NCBI GenBank assembly: GCA_020025415.1
Contig: JAHHSB010000074.1
Location: forward strand, 1-6,429
DNA length: 6,429 nt
From: Oscillibacter sp.
GTDB lineage: Bacteria; Bacillota; Clostridia; Oscillospirales; Oscillospiraceae
Direction of reading: 5' to 3'
Part shown: in pieces, positions 1 through 5,256 of the stretch
How positions within the stretch are numbered: position 1 is the first letter of the stretch
Layout: each line of letters begins with the position of its first letter
Position numbers and translations under genes: made by a program
The notes under the pieces: model-generated
Databases searched by the model: none
The model's input: only the letters and a program-made list of their open reading frames with translations
Told to the model about the DNA's origin: nothing

Positions 1-1
1 A

Positions 2-55
2 GGCAGCACCACCCGGGCCCAGCTGGCCGTGATGCTCTACCGCCGTCTGGTCTGA
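2..55 (+). CDS. C-terminal end of an S-layer homology (SLH) domain protein, partial
   Basis: Only the last 17 codons before a TGA stop at 53-55 are present; the rest lies left of the window. The readable tail is GSTTRAQLAVMLYRRLV. The pattern T-R-A-Q-x-A-x-M-L-Y-R is the typical end of an SLH repeat, where the conserved TRAE/TRAQ motif precedes a hydrophobic helix. SLH repeats, usually three in tandem at one end of a protein, bind pyruvylated secondary cell-wall polymers and hold surface proteins on the Gram-positive wall. The catalytic or structural part of the protein cannot be seen, so its role is unknown. It converges with the minus-strand tRNA gene. The family call rests on one short motif. 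Confidence 0.6.
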   Translation, partial: GSTTRAQLAVMLYRRLV

Positions 56-116
56 GCGGCGGCAAGGATTCAAAGCCGGCCCCTGGCGTCCCTGCCCGGT
101 GCGCTTTCCTATTTGC

Positions 117-157
117 AAAAAGAAACACCCCGAAAACGGTTGTTTTCGGGGTGTTTC
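117..157 (-). terminator. Intrinsic terminator of the tRNA-Thr gene
   Basis: A perfect 16-bp inverted repeat (122-137 with 142-157, loop GGTT/AACC at 138-141) is followed on the minus strand by five T residues (complement of 117-121). The stem starts at the base immediately after the encoded CCA of the tRNA. The plus strand has no T-run after the hairpin, so it should work mainly for the tRNA transcript. The stem might also slow readthrough from the SLH gene. Confidence 0.9.
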
Positions 158-233
158 TGGAGCTAGTGGGGTGACTCGAACACCTGACCTGCTGATTACG
201 AATCAGCTGCTCTACCGACTGAGCTACACTAGC
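158..233 (-). tRNA. tRNA-Thr, anticodon CGT
   Basis: Read on the minus strand this is a 76-nt cloverleaf with encoded CCA. The 7-bp acceptor stem is GCTAGTG with CACTAGC. The D stem is GCTC/GAGC with loop AGTCGGTA, and the anticodon stem is GCTGA/TCAGC with loop TTCGTAA. A 5-nt variable region follows, then a T loop TTCGAGT. Anticodon CGT reads ACG. The ThrRS identity features G1-C72, C2-G71, G35 and U36 are all present. Position 37 is A after U36, the context for t6A modification by the TsaD system encoded later in this window. Two mild oddities are an A49-C65 mismatch at the outer end of the T stem and a U discriminator base. Confidence 0.96.
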
Positions 234-277
234 AGTTTTTGTCCAGAACCGCCGTTCCGGCGCTTCATGCAGCGGTT

Positions 278-306
278 ATTATATCATCTTTCCATCAGAG
301 CGTCAA
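278..306 (-). promoter_or_regulatory. Sigma-A promoter of tRNA-Thr
   Basis: On the minus strand the -35 box is TTGACG (complement of 301-306) and the -10 box is a perfect TATAAT (complement of 278-283), separated by 17 bp. This predicts a start near 271 and a 5' leader of about 38 nt before the mature tRNA. The near-consensus boxes and ideal spacing suit a strongly and constitutively expressed stable RNA. Confidence 0.88.
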
Positions 307-351
307 CACCCAATTCGCAGATCTTTCCCCGTCCTAGAGCCCGGCCTCCTC

Positions 352-380
352 TTGCGGGCTTTACGCGCTGGTAATATACT
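352..380 (+). promoter_or_regulatory. Possible weak promoter ahead of the frameshifted ORF at 443
   Basis: A TATACT -10 box (375-380) lies 17 bp downstream of TTGCGG (352-357), which matches only the TTG of the -35 consensus. A start near 387 would precede the Shine-Dalgarno sequence AAAGGAG (426-432) and the ATG at 443. Spacing is good but the -35 is poor, so it is weakly supported. Confidence 0.3.
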
Positions 381-442
381 CAAATAGATTCGGCAGGCCC
401 TTCCCTGGCACCGCTGCCCTTCCTGAAAGGAGACGAAAGAAG

Positions 443-770
443 ATGCGCCCCCCGCAGATCCGCGGTACTCTGCCAGGCCAGGCCGGCAGGCGCTTGGAAC
501 GCTCTCATCCTATATCTGCTGGCGGCAGCTATTCTGCTGTTTCAGGGATACCTCTACACAGCTTCCCTCAGCCCGGTCACCCTGTCCGGTCTCAATATCC
601 TTTCCCCTTTGCCGGCCAGCCCCACCGACTTTCCGCTTTTCGCCGCCCTCAGCGCACGATATGCGCATATTACGTTCTGTATTGATGCAGGAGTCCCTTC
701 ACTTCTTTTCCCCATTGCTCAAGAAATCGGTTTTCTTCTTTTTCTAATTCCTGATTCTCTTTTCCAATAG
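443..770 (+). pseudogene. Apparently frameshifted small membrane-anchor protein gene
   Basis: An ATG at 443 follows AAAGGAG (426-432) by 10 nt and begins MRPPQIRGTLPGQAGRR. The frame of this ATG then reads only Pro/Ser/Arg-rich sequence to a stop at 683-685, with no protein-like pattern. The frame one base ahead, open from 375 to the TAG at 768-770, reads WNALILYLLAAAILLFQ from 495, a convincing hydrophobic segment. Removing one T at 494/495 would join the start to this segment and give a basic head (GQAGRR) followed by a membrane anchor, the usual layout of a signal anchor. The part after about 690 lies in AT-rich DNA and may not be original coding sequence. I do not recognise the protein. 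It could be a decayed gene, a sequencing error, or chance open frames. Confidence 0.33.
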
Positions 771-1230
771 AGAAAAATTATTTCAAAATTTTTAGCTTAT
801 TTTTAGAAATTATGAACTTGATTTTTTGCACTTTCCAATTATTTCTAAGATTGGAGATTTTACATAAATTTTATGTTCAGGAATATCTACTAAGAGTTAT
901 TCACATTTTCAACAGACTTTTCCACAGTCATCTTTCCCTTTATTTACAGCGTTTTCTTCCGTTTTTTGCATTTTTTTACAAACCCTGTAATGATATTTCA
1001 GCTGTTTTCGACTTTTGAAAATGATTAACATAAAATACTTTCTCTCTTTACATTTTCTGATTTTTTCCGCAGCTTCCGCGTCCCTGCTGCTTTTTGCATG
1101 GCAGCCCCGGAAACTTTCAAAATCTGCAAGTTGACTCCCTTTACATTTTTCGGCCGCTTCGTCTGTTTGTATGCATGATATGCAAAAAAATGAATGCATT
1201 CCGTTTCTTTCGGGAGCCCATAATTTTCTC
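690..1230. other. AT-rich, pyrimidine-strand-biased intergenic island
   Basis: Composition changes sharply near 690 from GC-rich to strongly AT-rich, and the plus strand is dominated by T and C in long runs. No open frame here has a Shine-Dalgarno sequence plus protein-like content. Minus-strand frames read Lys-rich sequence that follows from the A-rich composition. Contents seen: a 15-bp palindrome at 862-876 (ACATAAA-T-TTTATGT), DnaA-box-like 9-mers at 897-948, and a 10-bp palindrome GAATGCATTC at 1192-1201. It ends at the PadR promoter. Confidence 0.7.
897..948 (+). promoter_or_regulatory. Cluster of DnaA-box-like 9-mers
   Basis: Four 9-mers in the same orientation resemble the DnaA box TTATNCACA. 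TTATTCACA (897-905) is an exact match. TTTTCAACA (906-914) has two differences, TTTTCCACA (918-926) has one, and TTATTTACA (940-948) has one. The middle two lie in a near tandem repeat, TTTTCAACAGAC then TTTTCCACAGTC. TTTTCCACA-like sites are common in Firmicutes origins. No dnaA, dnaN or rpmH gene is in the window, so a second DnaA-binding site, a relic, or chance in AT-rich DNA are all possible. Confidence 0.4.
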
Positions 1231-1259
1231 TTGACAATATCGATATTCGATAATATAGT
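1231..1259 (+). promoter_or_regulatory. Sigma-A promoter of the padR-DUF2812 operon
   Basis: A consensus -35 TTGACA (1231-1236) and -10 TATAGT (1254-1259) are separated by exactly 17 bp. Transcription should start near 1266, giving a leader of about 37 nt before the ATG at 1303. The spacer is almost entirely filled by the first operator-like palindrome, so a bound repressor would cover both promoter boxes. This suggests a strong promoter held off by its own product. Confidence 0.92.
1238..1252. promoter_or_regulatory. Operator-like palindrome 1, inside the promoter spacer
   Basis: TATCGA-TAT-TCGATA is a perfect palindrome with 6-bp arms and a 3-bp centre, lying between the -35 and -10 boxes. 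The 15 bases 1236-1250 are repeated exactly at 1270-1284. Its position upstream of a PadR-type repressor gene makes it the likely PadR binding site; the protein-DNA pairing is inferred. Confidence 0.75.
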
Positions 1260-1271
1260 GAAACCAGGAAA

Positions 1272-1286
1272 TATCGATATTCGAAA
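1272..1286. promoter_or_regulatory. Operator-like palindrome 2, in the 5' leader
   Basis: TATCGA-TAT-TCGAAA is a second copy of the same element with one mismatch in the right arm. It sits just after the predicted transcription start and ends one base before the AGGAGG ribosome binding site. Its centre is 34 bp, about 3.2 helical turns, from operator 1, so two repressor dimers could sit on nearly the same face of the helix. Confidence 0.7.
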
Positions 1287-1287
1287 T

Positions 1288-1294
1288 AGGAGGT
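1288..1294 (+). promoter_or_regulatory. Ribosome binding site fixing the padR start
   Basis: AGGAGGT is a near-perfect anti-Shine-Dalgarno match. Nine nucleotides separate AGGAGG from the ATG at 1303. The same frame is open back to an ATG at 1171, but that start lacks a ribosome binding site and lies upstream of the promoter, so 1303 is the start. Confidence 0.9.
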
Positions 1295-1302
1295 GGTCCC
1301 CC

Positions 1303-1623
1303 ATGCCCCGGGCGAAATTTCAAACCCTGACCGAGCAGATGTTTTATATCCTGCTGTGTCTGAATCAGGAAAGCTGCGGCATGGACGTGATGGACCGGAT
1401 CCCGGCCATGACCGGCGGGCGGGTGCGGGTAGGCCCCGGCACCCTCTATAACCTGCTGGAGCAGTTTATGGAGGCGGGCATAATCCGGGAGACCCAGTCC
1501 GAAGGAAGGCGCCGCAGTTATCTGCTTACTGAAAAGGGACGGGAGGCACTGGATGGCGAGTATCGCCGCCTCTCCGCCCAGGTGGCGGATTACCGCCGAC
1601 TGATCGAAAAGGAGAGTTCATAA
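1303..1623 (+). CDS. PadR-family winged-helix transcriptional repressor
   Basis: This 106-residue protein is a typical short PadR regulator of the PadR-s2 size class. After helix 1 (about 10-22), a helix-turn-helix ends in the recognition segment VGPGTLYNLLEQFMEAGII (43-61), which carries the diagnostic G-T-L-Y motif. The wing follows at 69-80 (RRRSYLLTEKGR), and a short C-terminal helix (about 81-102) is expected to mediate dimerisation. PadR proteins bind palindromic operators and repress neighbouring genes, often releasing in response to small molecules or membrane stress. The start is set by AGGAGGT at 1288-1294. Two matching palindromes in its own promoter indicate autorepression. Its stop overlaps the next start (TAATG), so both proteins are translationally coupled. 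The effector is unknown. Confidence 0.93.
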   Translation: MPRAKFQTLTEQMFYILLCLNQESCGMDVMDRIPAMTGGRVRVGPGTLYNLLEQFMEAGIIRETQSEGRRRSYLLTEKGREALDGEYRRLSAQVADYRRLIEKESS

Positions 1624-2987
1624 TGAAACAGTGCAAACGGGAGATTAACTGCTACTCCTTCTACGACCGCAGCGGTATTGAGGCTCATCTGGAGCAGATG
1701 GCGAAAAAGGGCTGGCTGCTGGACAAGATCTCCGGCCTTTTTTGGACCTACCAGGCCGCGGAGCCCCAGGCGCTGCGTTTTGCCGTTTCCTGGTATCCCC
1801 AGGCGTCGGACTTTGATCCCGTCCCGTCTGAGGGACAGCAGACCTTCCACGAGTTCTGCGCCCACTCAGGCTGGAAGCTGGCGGCCTCCGTCGGGCCTAT
1901 GCAGATTTTTTACAATGACCAGCCCGATCCCCTGCCCATTGAGACTGACCCAGCACTGGAGCTGCGGCAGATCCACAAGCAGGCCAAAAAGATGATGATC
2001 TCCTACGGGCTTTTGCTGGTGTTGGCCTTTCTCATGGGCGGCAGCTGGGTCTACTCCCTGCTCCACGAGCCCATCAGCCTGCTCTCCAGTGCCTCCAGCC
2101 TGTTCAGCGGCTTTTGCTGGCTGGTGCTGGGGATCTACGAGGCGTCAGACCTGCTGTGCTACCTGACCTGGCGCCGCCGGGCCCTGGCGGCGGCGGAGCT
2201 GGGCCAATTCCTCCCCACCCCCTCCGTCCGCCGGCTGTCTCAGGCCGTGCTGATCCTGGTGGGCCTGGGAATGGTGTACTGGCTGCTGGCTACCCGGGAG
2301 CCGGGGCTGCGGCTGATCGCCGCTGCCATGCTGATCTGTGTGGGGCTCCTGTTCGTCATCGTCAACAGCGTGAAGGCGATTTTGAAGCGGAAAGGCTTTT
2401 CCGCCCGGGCCAATCGGATCATCACCTTGACGGTGGATTTCGTGGTGGCCTTTGCGCTCATTGGCGGCGTGACGTACAGCTTCGTCCGCCTGGCGGCCAG
2501 CGGAAGGATCTCCCTTTGGGAGCAGCGGGAGATCCCCCTGACCATCGAGGCCCTCATCGGCAGGAAAGAGGAGGGCTATGTGCAGGAGTTCCGCCCCTCC
2601 GGGACGGTGTTCGTGTCCCAATCGGAGTGCTACGAGCACGCCCTGCGGGGCCTGGGCGGAGACCCGCGTTCGCCCACCCTGCGCTACACCATCGTGGATG
2701 TCCACGTCTCCGGCCTCTATGACTGGTGCCGGGAAGAGCTGCTCCACGAGTACGATGACTACGGTGTCACTGCAGATGTGGACGAGGGCGACGCCCCCTA
2801 CTATGTGTATCACCAGACGGACCCGGCCCCTTGGGGCGCCCGGGAAGCCTACCAGCTTTGGTCCTATGGCCAGCCCCGGGACCGGTACCTGCTGTGCTGG
2901 GACGAGCGGCTGGTAAAGCTGGATCTGGACTGGGCTCCCACCGCGGAGCAGCAGCGCATTGCCGGTGAGGCCCTGTCCCCGGCATAA
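1623..2987 (+). CDS. DUF2812 domain membrane protein, PadR-linked
   Basis: This 454-residue protein of unknown function has an N-terminal DUF2812 domain at about 10-125. Its recognisable pattern includes FYDRSGIEAHLEQMAKKGW (13-31), then FAVSWYPQASDFDP (53-66) and FCAHSGWKLAAS (78-89). Five hydrophobic segments follow at about 125-147, 155-180, 206-223, 229-255 and 267-291. The loops at 183-205 and 251-265 are rich in Arg/Lys, whereas the other loops are short, so the positive-inside rule predicts N-inside, C-outside. This puts an acidic C-terminal domain of about 163 residues outside the membrane. AAAGGAG (1608-1614) lies 8 nt before the ATG, which overlaps the padR stop by one base. PadR followed by DUF2812 is a recurring pair in Clostridia, from my knowledge of the family. 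Its expression should follow PadR release. No enzymatic motif was seen. Confidence 0.88.
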   Translation: MKQCKREINCYSFYDRSGIEAHLEQMAKKGWLLDKISGLFWTYQAAEPQALRFAVSWYPQASDFDPVPSEGQQTFHEFCAHSGWKLAASVGPMQIFYNDQPDPLPIETDPALELRQIHKQAKKMMISYGLLLVLAFLMGGSWVYSLLHEPISLLSSASSLFSGFCWLVLGIYEASDLLCYLTWRRRALAAAELGQFLPTPSVRRLSQAVLILVGLGMVYWLLATREPGLRLIAAAMLICVGLLFVIVNSVKAILKRKGFSARANRIITLTVDFVVAFALIGGVTYSFVRLAASGRISLWEQREIPLTIEALIGRKEEGYVQEFRPSGTVFVSQSECYEHALRGLGGDPRSPTLRYTIVDVHVSGLYDWCREELLHEYDDYGVTADVDEGDAPYYVYHQTDPAPWGAREAYQLWSYGQPRDRYLLCWDERLVKLDLDWAPTAEQQRIAGEALSPA

Positions 2988-3021
2988 GAGCGGAATTGCG
3001 CTTTTCCACCAAACCCCGTAA

Positions 3022-3059
3022 AAAAGAAGGAGAAACCCATCAGGGTTTCTCCTTCTTTT
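3022..3059. terminator. Bidirectional intrinsic terminator between DUF2812 and tsaD
   Basis: A perfect 17-bp stem (3022-3038 with 3043-3059) encloses the loop ATCA. The stem ends in AAAAG/CTTTT, so each strand leaves a short T-run: TTTT within the stem end on the plus strand, and six T residues on the minus strand (complement of 3020-3025). It lies 34 bp after the DUF2812 stop and 24 bp after the tsaD stop, so it closes both convergent operons. Confidence 0.92.
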
Positions 3060-3083
3060 ACTTTGCAGTTTTCTCCCCCAGGC

Positions 3084-4109
3084 TTACCGTCCGGCGGGGA
3101 AGGGCGCATCGATATCCAGCGTAGCAAAGGCGTTGCAGTCCATGCCGGCGGTGTGGCCGGCTAAGTACTCGTAATACCCCTGGGCGCCGATCATGGCCCC
3201 GTTGTCGCCGCAGAGCTTCAGCGGCGGCAGATACAACCGCCAGCTCTCCTCCTTGGCAGCCCGCTCCAGATCCGCCCGGATGATGGAGTTGGCCGCCACG
3301 CCGCCGGCAGCCACCACGGTCTTACGCCCTGCCAGACGGGCAGCCTTCACCACCCGGGGCACCAGCTCCTGGCTCACCGCGCCGGCAAAGTCCCGGGCCA
3401 GGGCGGCCCGGTCCAGGGGCTCCCCCACCTGCTGGGCGTGGTGGGCCAGATTGACCACGGCAGTCTTTAAGCCGGAAAAACTCATGTCCAGCTCCGCCCC
3501 GTCCACCTTGGCCCGGGGCAGGGCATAGACGCCGCCTTTGGACTGCTGGGCCAGCTCGTCCATGGGCTTGCCGCCGGGATAGGGCAATCCCAGCACCCGG
3601 GCAGCCTTGTCAAAGCACTCCCCCGCCGCGTCGTCCCGGGTGGCGCCCAGGATCTTCATGCGGGTATAATCCTCCACGTCCACAATCATGGTGTTGCCCC
3701 CGGAGACCGCCAGGGCCAGAAAGGGGGGCTCCAGGTCCGGGAAGGCCAGGTAGTTGGCAGCAATGTGGCCCCGGAGATGGTGCACGGGGATCAGCGGCAC
3801 ACCCCAGCCGAAGGCCACGGATTTGGCGAAGCTCAGCCCCACCAGCACCGCGCCAATTAGCCCCGGGGCATAAGTCACAGCCACCGCGTCGATATCCTGC
3901 CGGGTGCAGCCCGCCTGGGCCAGGGCCTGCTCGGTCAGGGTGGCAATCACCTCCGTATGCTTGCGGGAGGCAATCTCCGGCACCACGCCGCCATAAAGGG
4001 CGTGCATATCCGCCTGGGAGGCAATCACGTCGGAGAGCACCCGCCGCCCGTCTTCCACCACGGCGGCGGCCGTCTCGTCGCAGGAGCTTTCAAATGCCAG
4101 TATCTTCAT
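3084..4109 (-). CDS. tsaD: tRNA N6-adenosine threonylcarbamoyltransferase TsaD
   Basis: TsaD transfers the threonylcarbamoyl group from threonylcarbamoyl-AMP to A37 of tRNAs that read ANN codons, acting in the cytoplasm with TsaB and TsaE. The 341-residue length is normal. The ASKHA-fold ATPase begins MKILAFESSCDET (1-13). Metal ligands are H111 and H115 in VHHLRGHI and D302 in CGDNGAM. Other family signatures are SGGNT (136-140), AGECFDKAARVLGL (162-175), YPGG (177-180), SFSGLKTA (210-217) and GGVAANS (269-275). The frame is open 76 codons further upstream, but that part reads Arg/Pro-rich shadow of the preceding gene. The ATG at 4109 follows a purine-rich GGAAGGAAAGGG and begins with the family's N terminus. 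It is the last gene of the minus-strand train, 37 nt after the GNAT gene. TsaB and TsaE are not in this window. Confidence 0.97.
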   Translation of the reverse strand: MKILAFESSCDETAAAVVEDGRRVLSDVIASQADMHALYGGVVPEIASRKHTEVIATLTEQALAQAGCTRQDIDAVAVTYAPGLIGAVLVGLSFAKSVAFGWGVPLIPVHHLRGHIAANYLAFPDLEPPFLALAVSGGNTMIVDVEDYTRMKILGATRDDAAGECFDKAARVLGLPYPGGKPMDELAQQSKGGVYALPRAKVDGAELDMSFSGLKTAVVNLAHHAQQVGEPLDRAALARDFAGAVSQELVPRVVKAARLAGRKTVVAAGGVAANSIIRADLERAAKEESWRLYLPPLKLCGDNGAMIGAQGYYEYLAGHTAGMDCNAFATLDIDAPFPAGR

Positions 4110-4146
4110 CTGCCCTTTCCTTCCTTTTCTCTTCTTGCCTGCATGC

Positions 4147-4740
4147 TCAGCCCTGCCAAGGCACCTGGGGGCCGGGCTCCGCCCCCGCCGGGCGAGGAAT
4201 GCGGACATAGCGGGCAAACTTCTCCGGCGTGAAGGCGCTGCGGTAAATCTCCGCCTGGGCCTCCATGAGCTGGGCGTCATCCACCGGCTCGGGGCTCCAG
4301 TAAATGGCCTTGTAGTGGACGCCGAACACCTCCACATCGTAGCCGGCGGTGCGGGCGTGGTTGCGGGCGTAAAAGCCCAGCCGCCGCCGGGCCATTTCCG
4401 GCTCCGGCGCGTGCTCGGGCGCCTCCACCTCCCCCAGGATCACGCCCTGGGGCCAGCGGAGCAGCAGCTGGCGCAGCAGCTCGGCCCCCAGGCCGTCATT
4501 GCGCCGGGAAGCAGTGACGCACAGATAGTCCAGCAGCGCCCAGCCGGGACGGCCCAGCCACAAAAAGCACTCGCCCACGATCTCGTCCCCGTCAAACAGG
4601 CACCAGGGCTGATAGCGCCCCTCGTCCCAGAGCCGCTGGATATTGGCCAGGGGCTTTAATTCCGCCGCAGGGAAGGCGGCGGTCATATCCGTTTCATACA
4701 CCTGCCGCAGCTGCTGCGGGGTGGGAAGTCTCAGTTCCAT
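4147..4740 (-). CDS. GNAT-family N-acetyltransferase of unknown substrate
   Basis: This 197-residue protein has the GNAT fold. Motif A, the acetyl-CoA pyrophosphate loop, is LCVTASRRNDGLGAELL (73-89), with R80-x-x-G83-x-G85. The strand before it is DEIVGECFLWL (52-62). An aromatic-rich segment, RRRLGFYARNHARTAGYDVE (118-137), resembles the GF-Y region of motif B. A tail of about 50 residues after the core is unassigned. AGGAGG (complement of 4750-4755) is 9 nt before the ATG. It lies 21 nt after rimI and 37 nt before tsaD, so all three are probably co-transcribed. It is not a RimI copy: the LEVRxSN and ED-I-M signatures are missing. The substrate cannot be read from the sequence. Its position between rimI and tsaD hints at a translation or protein-modification role, but this may be only operon drift. 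Confidence 0.85.
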   Translation of the reverse strand: MELRLPTPQQLRQVYETDMTAAFPAAELKPLANIQRLWDEGRYQPWCLFDGDEIVGECFLWLGRPGWALLDYLCVTASRRNDGLGAELLRQLLLRWPQGVILGEVEAPEHAPEPEMARRRLGFYARNHARTAGYDVEVFGVHYKAIYWSPEPVDDAQLMEAQAEIYRSAFTPEKFARYVRIPRPAGAEPGPQVPWQG

Positions 4741-4761
4741 GGGAATTTTCCTCCTTATTTC

Positions 4762-5256
4762 TCAGCCGAGCTGCCCGGCGGCATTCTCGGCCGCCGGGTC
4801 AGCAAACGTGCGGGTCATAATGATGGCATCCTCTTTGGGGAAGTCGTAGTAATTCTTCCGCCGGCCCACGCTGCGGAACCCGTTTTTCCCATAGAGCAAA
4901 ATGGCCGGGGTGTTGGAGGCCCGGACCTCCAGGGTCAAAAAGGCCAGCTGGTGGGCCTGGGCAAAGTCCACGAATACCCGCAGCAGCTTCTGGGCGATGC
5001 CGTTTCGCCGGCACTCCGGGCGAACGGCGATGTTGGCGATGTAGCCCTCATCCAGGATCACCTGGATCCCGGCGTAGCCCACCACCCGATCGCCATCGTC
5101 CAAGGCCACCAGGAAAGCCGAGCAGTCGTTTTCCAGCTCCTCGGCCAGCATATTCCGGGACCAGGGGGTGGAGAAGCAGATCCGCTCCAGCTCTGCTACC
5201 TCATTCAAATGGTCTCCCGTCATAGGGACGACCCGTACATGCATGGATTGTGTCAT
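4762..5256 (-). CDS. rimI: Ribosomal protein N-alpha-acetyltransferase RimI
   Basis: RimI acetylates the N-terminal alanine of ribosomal protein S18, and homologues may act on other N termini. The 164-residue protein shows the family pattern throughout: ICFSTPWS (26-33) and EELEND (39-44), then GYIANIAVRPECRRNGIA (71-88), whose R83-x-x-G86-x-A88 forms the acetyl-CoA loop. LEVRASN (109-115), LYGKNGF (121-127), NYYDFPKEDAIIM (135-147) follow. E110 and Y122 have the same spacing as the E. coli catalytic pair Glu103/Tyr115. The start at 5256 has AAAGGG seven bases upstream; the alternative Met5 has no such site. The last 13 or so residues are a variable tail. It is followed after 21 nt by a second GNAT gene and then tsaD; rimI next to tsaD is a common Firmicutes order. 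Confidence 0.95.
   Translation of the reverse strand: MTQSMHVRVVPMTGDHLNEVAELERICFSTPWSRNMLAEELENDCSAFLVALDDGDRVVGYAGIQVILDEGYIANIAVRPECRRNGIAQKLLRVFVDFAQAHQLAFLTLEVRASNTPAILLYGKNGFRSVGRRKNYYDFPKEDAIIMTRTFADPAAENAAGQLG

Noticed and set aside
338..360. Hairpin AGCCCG with CGGGCT
   Set aside because: Only 6 bp with an 11-nt loop and no T-run, so it does not qualify as a terminator or a known RNA element.
99..374. Plus-strand 91-codon open frame over the tRNA region
   Set aside because: It is read antisense through the tRNA and its terminator and promoter, with no ribosome binding site.
1017..1035. Fur-box-like sequence (GAAAATGATT followed by AACATAAAA)
   Set aside because: It matches 14 of 19 bases of the classical Fur consensus, but the DNA is AT-rich, no promoter or gene start is close, and no iron-related gene is in the window.
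1171..1302. 44-codon N-terminal extension of PadR from the ATG at 1171
   Set aside because: It lies upstream of and across the promoter and operators, has no Shine-Dalgarno sequence, and adds nothing seen in PadR proteins; ATG 1303 has AGGAGGT at ideal distance.
909..1304. Minus-strand open frames of 60 to 131 codons across the AT-rich island and padR promoter
   Set aside because: None has a ribosome binding site at its start, they run antisense through a consensus promoter and its operators, and their Lys-rich content follows from the A-rich strand.
2114..2813. Long alternative frames on both strands inside the DUF2812 gene
   Set aside because: They are Gly/Ala/Pro/Arg-rich shadows caused by GC-rich third positions of the real gene, without ribosome binding sites or recognisable motifs.
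4110..4337. 76-codon upstream extension of TsaD
   Set aside because: It overlaps the GNAT gene in another frame, is Arg/Pro/Ser-rich shadow sequence, and TsaD proteins begin at the MKILAFESS motif.
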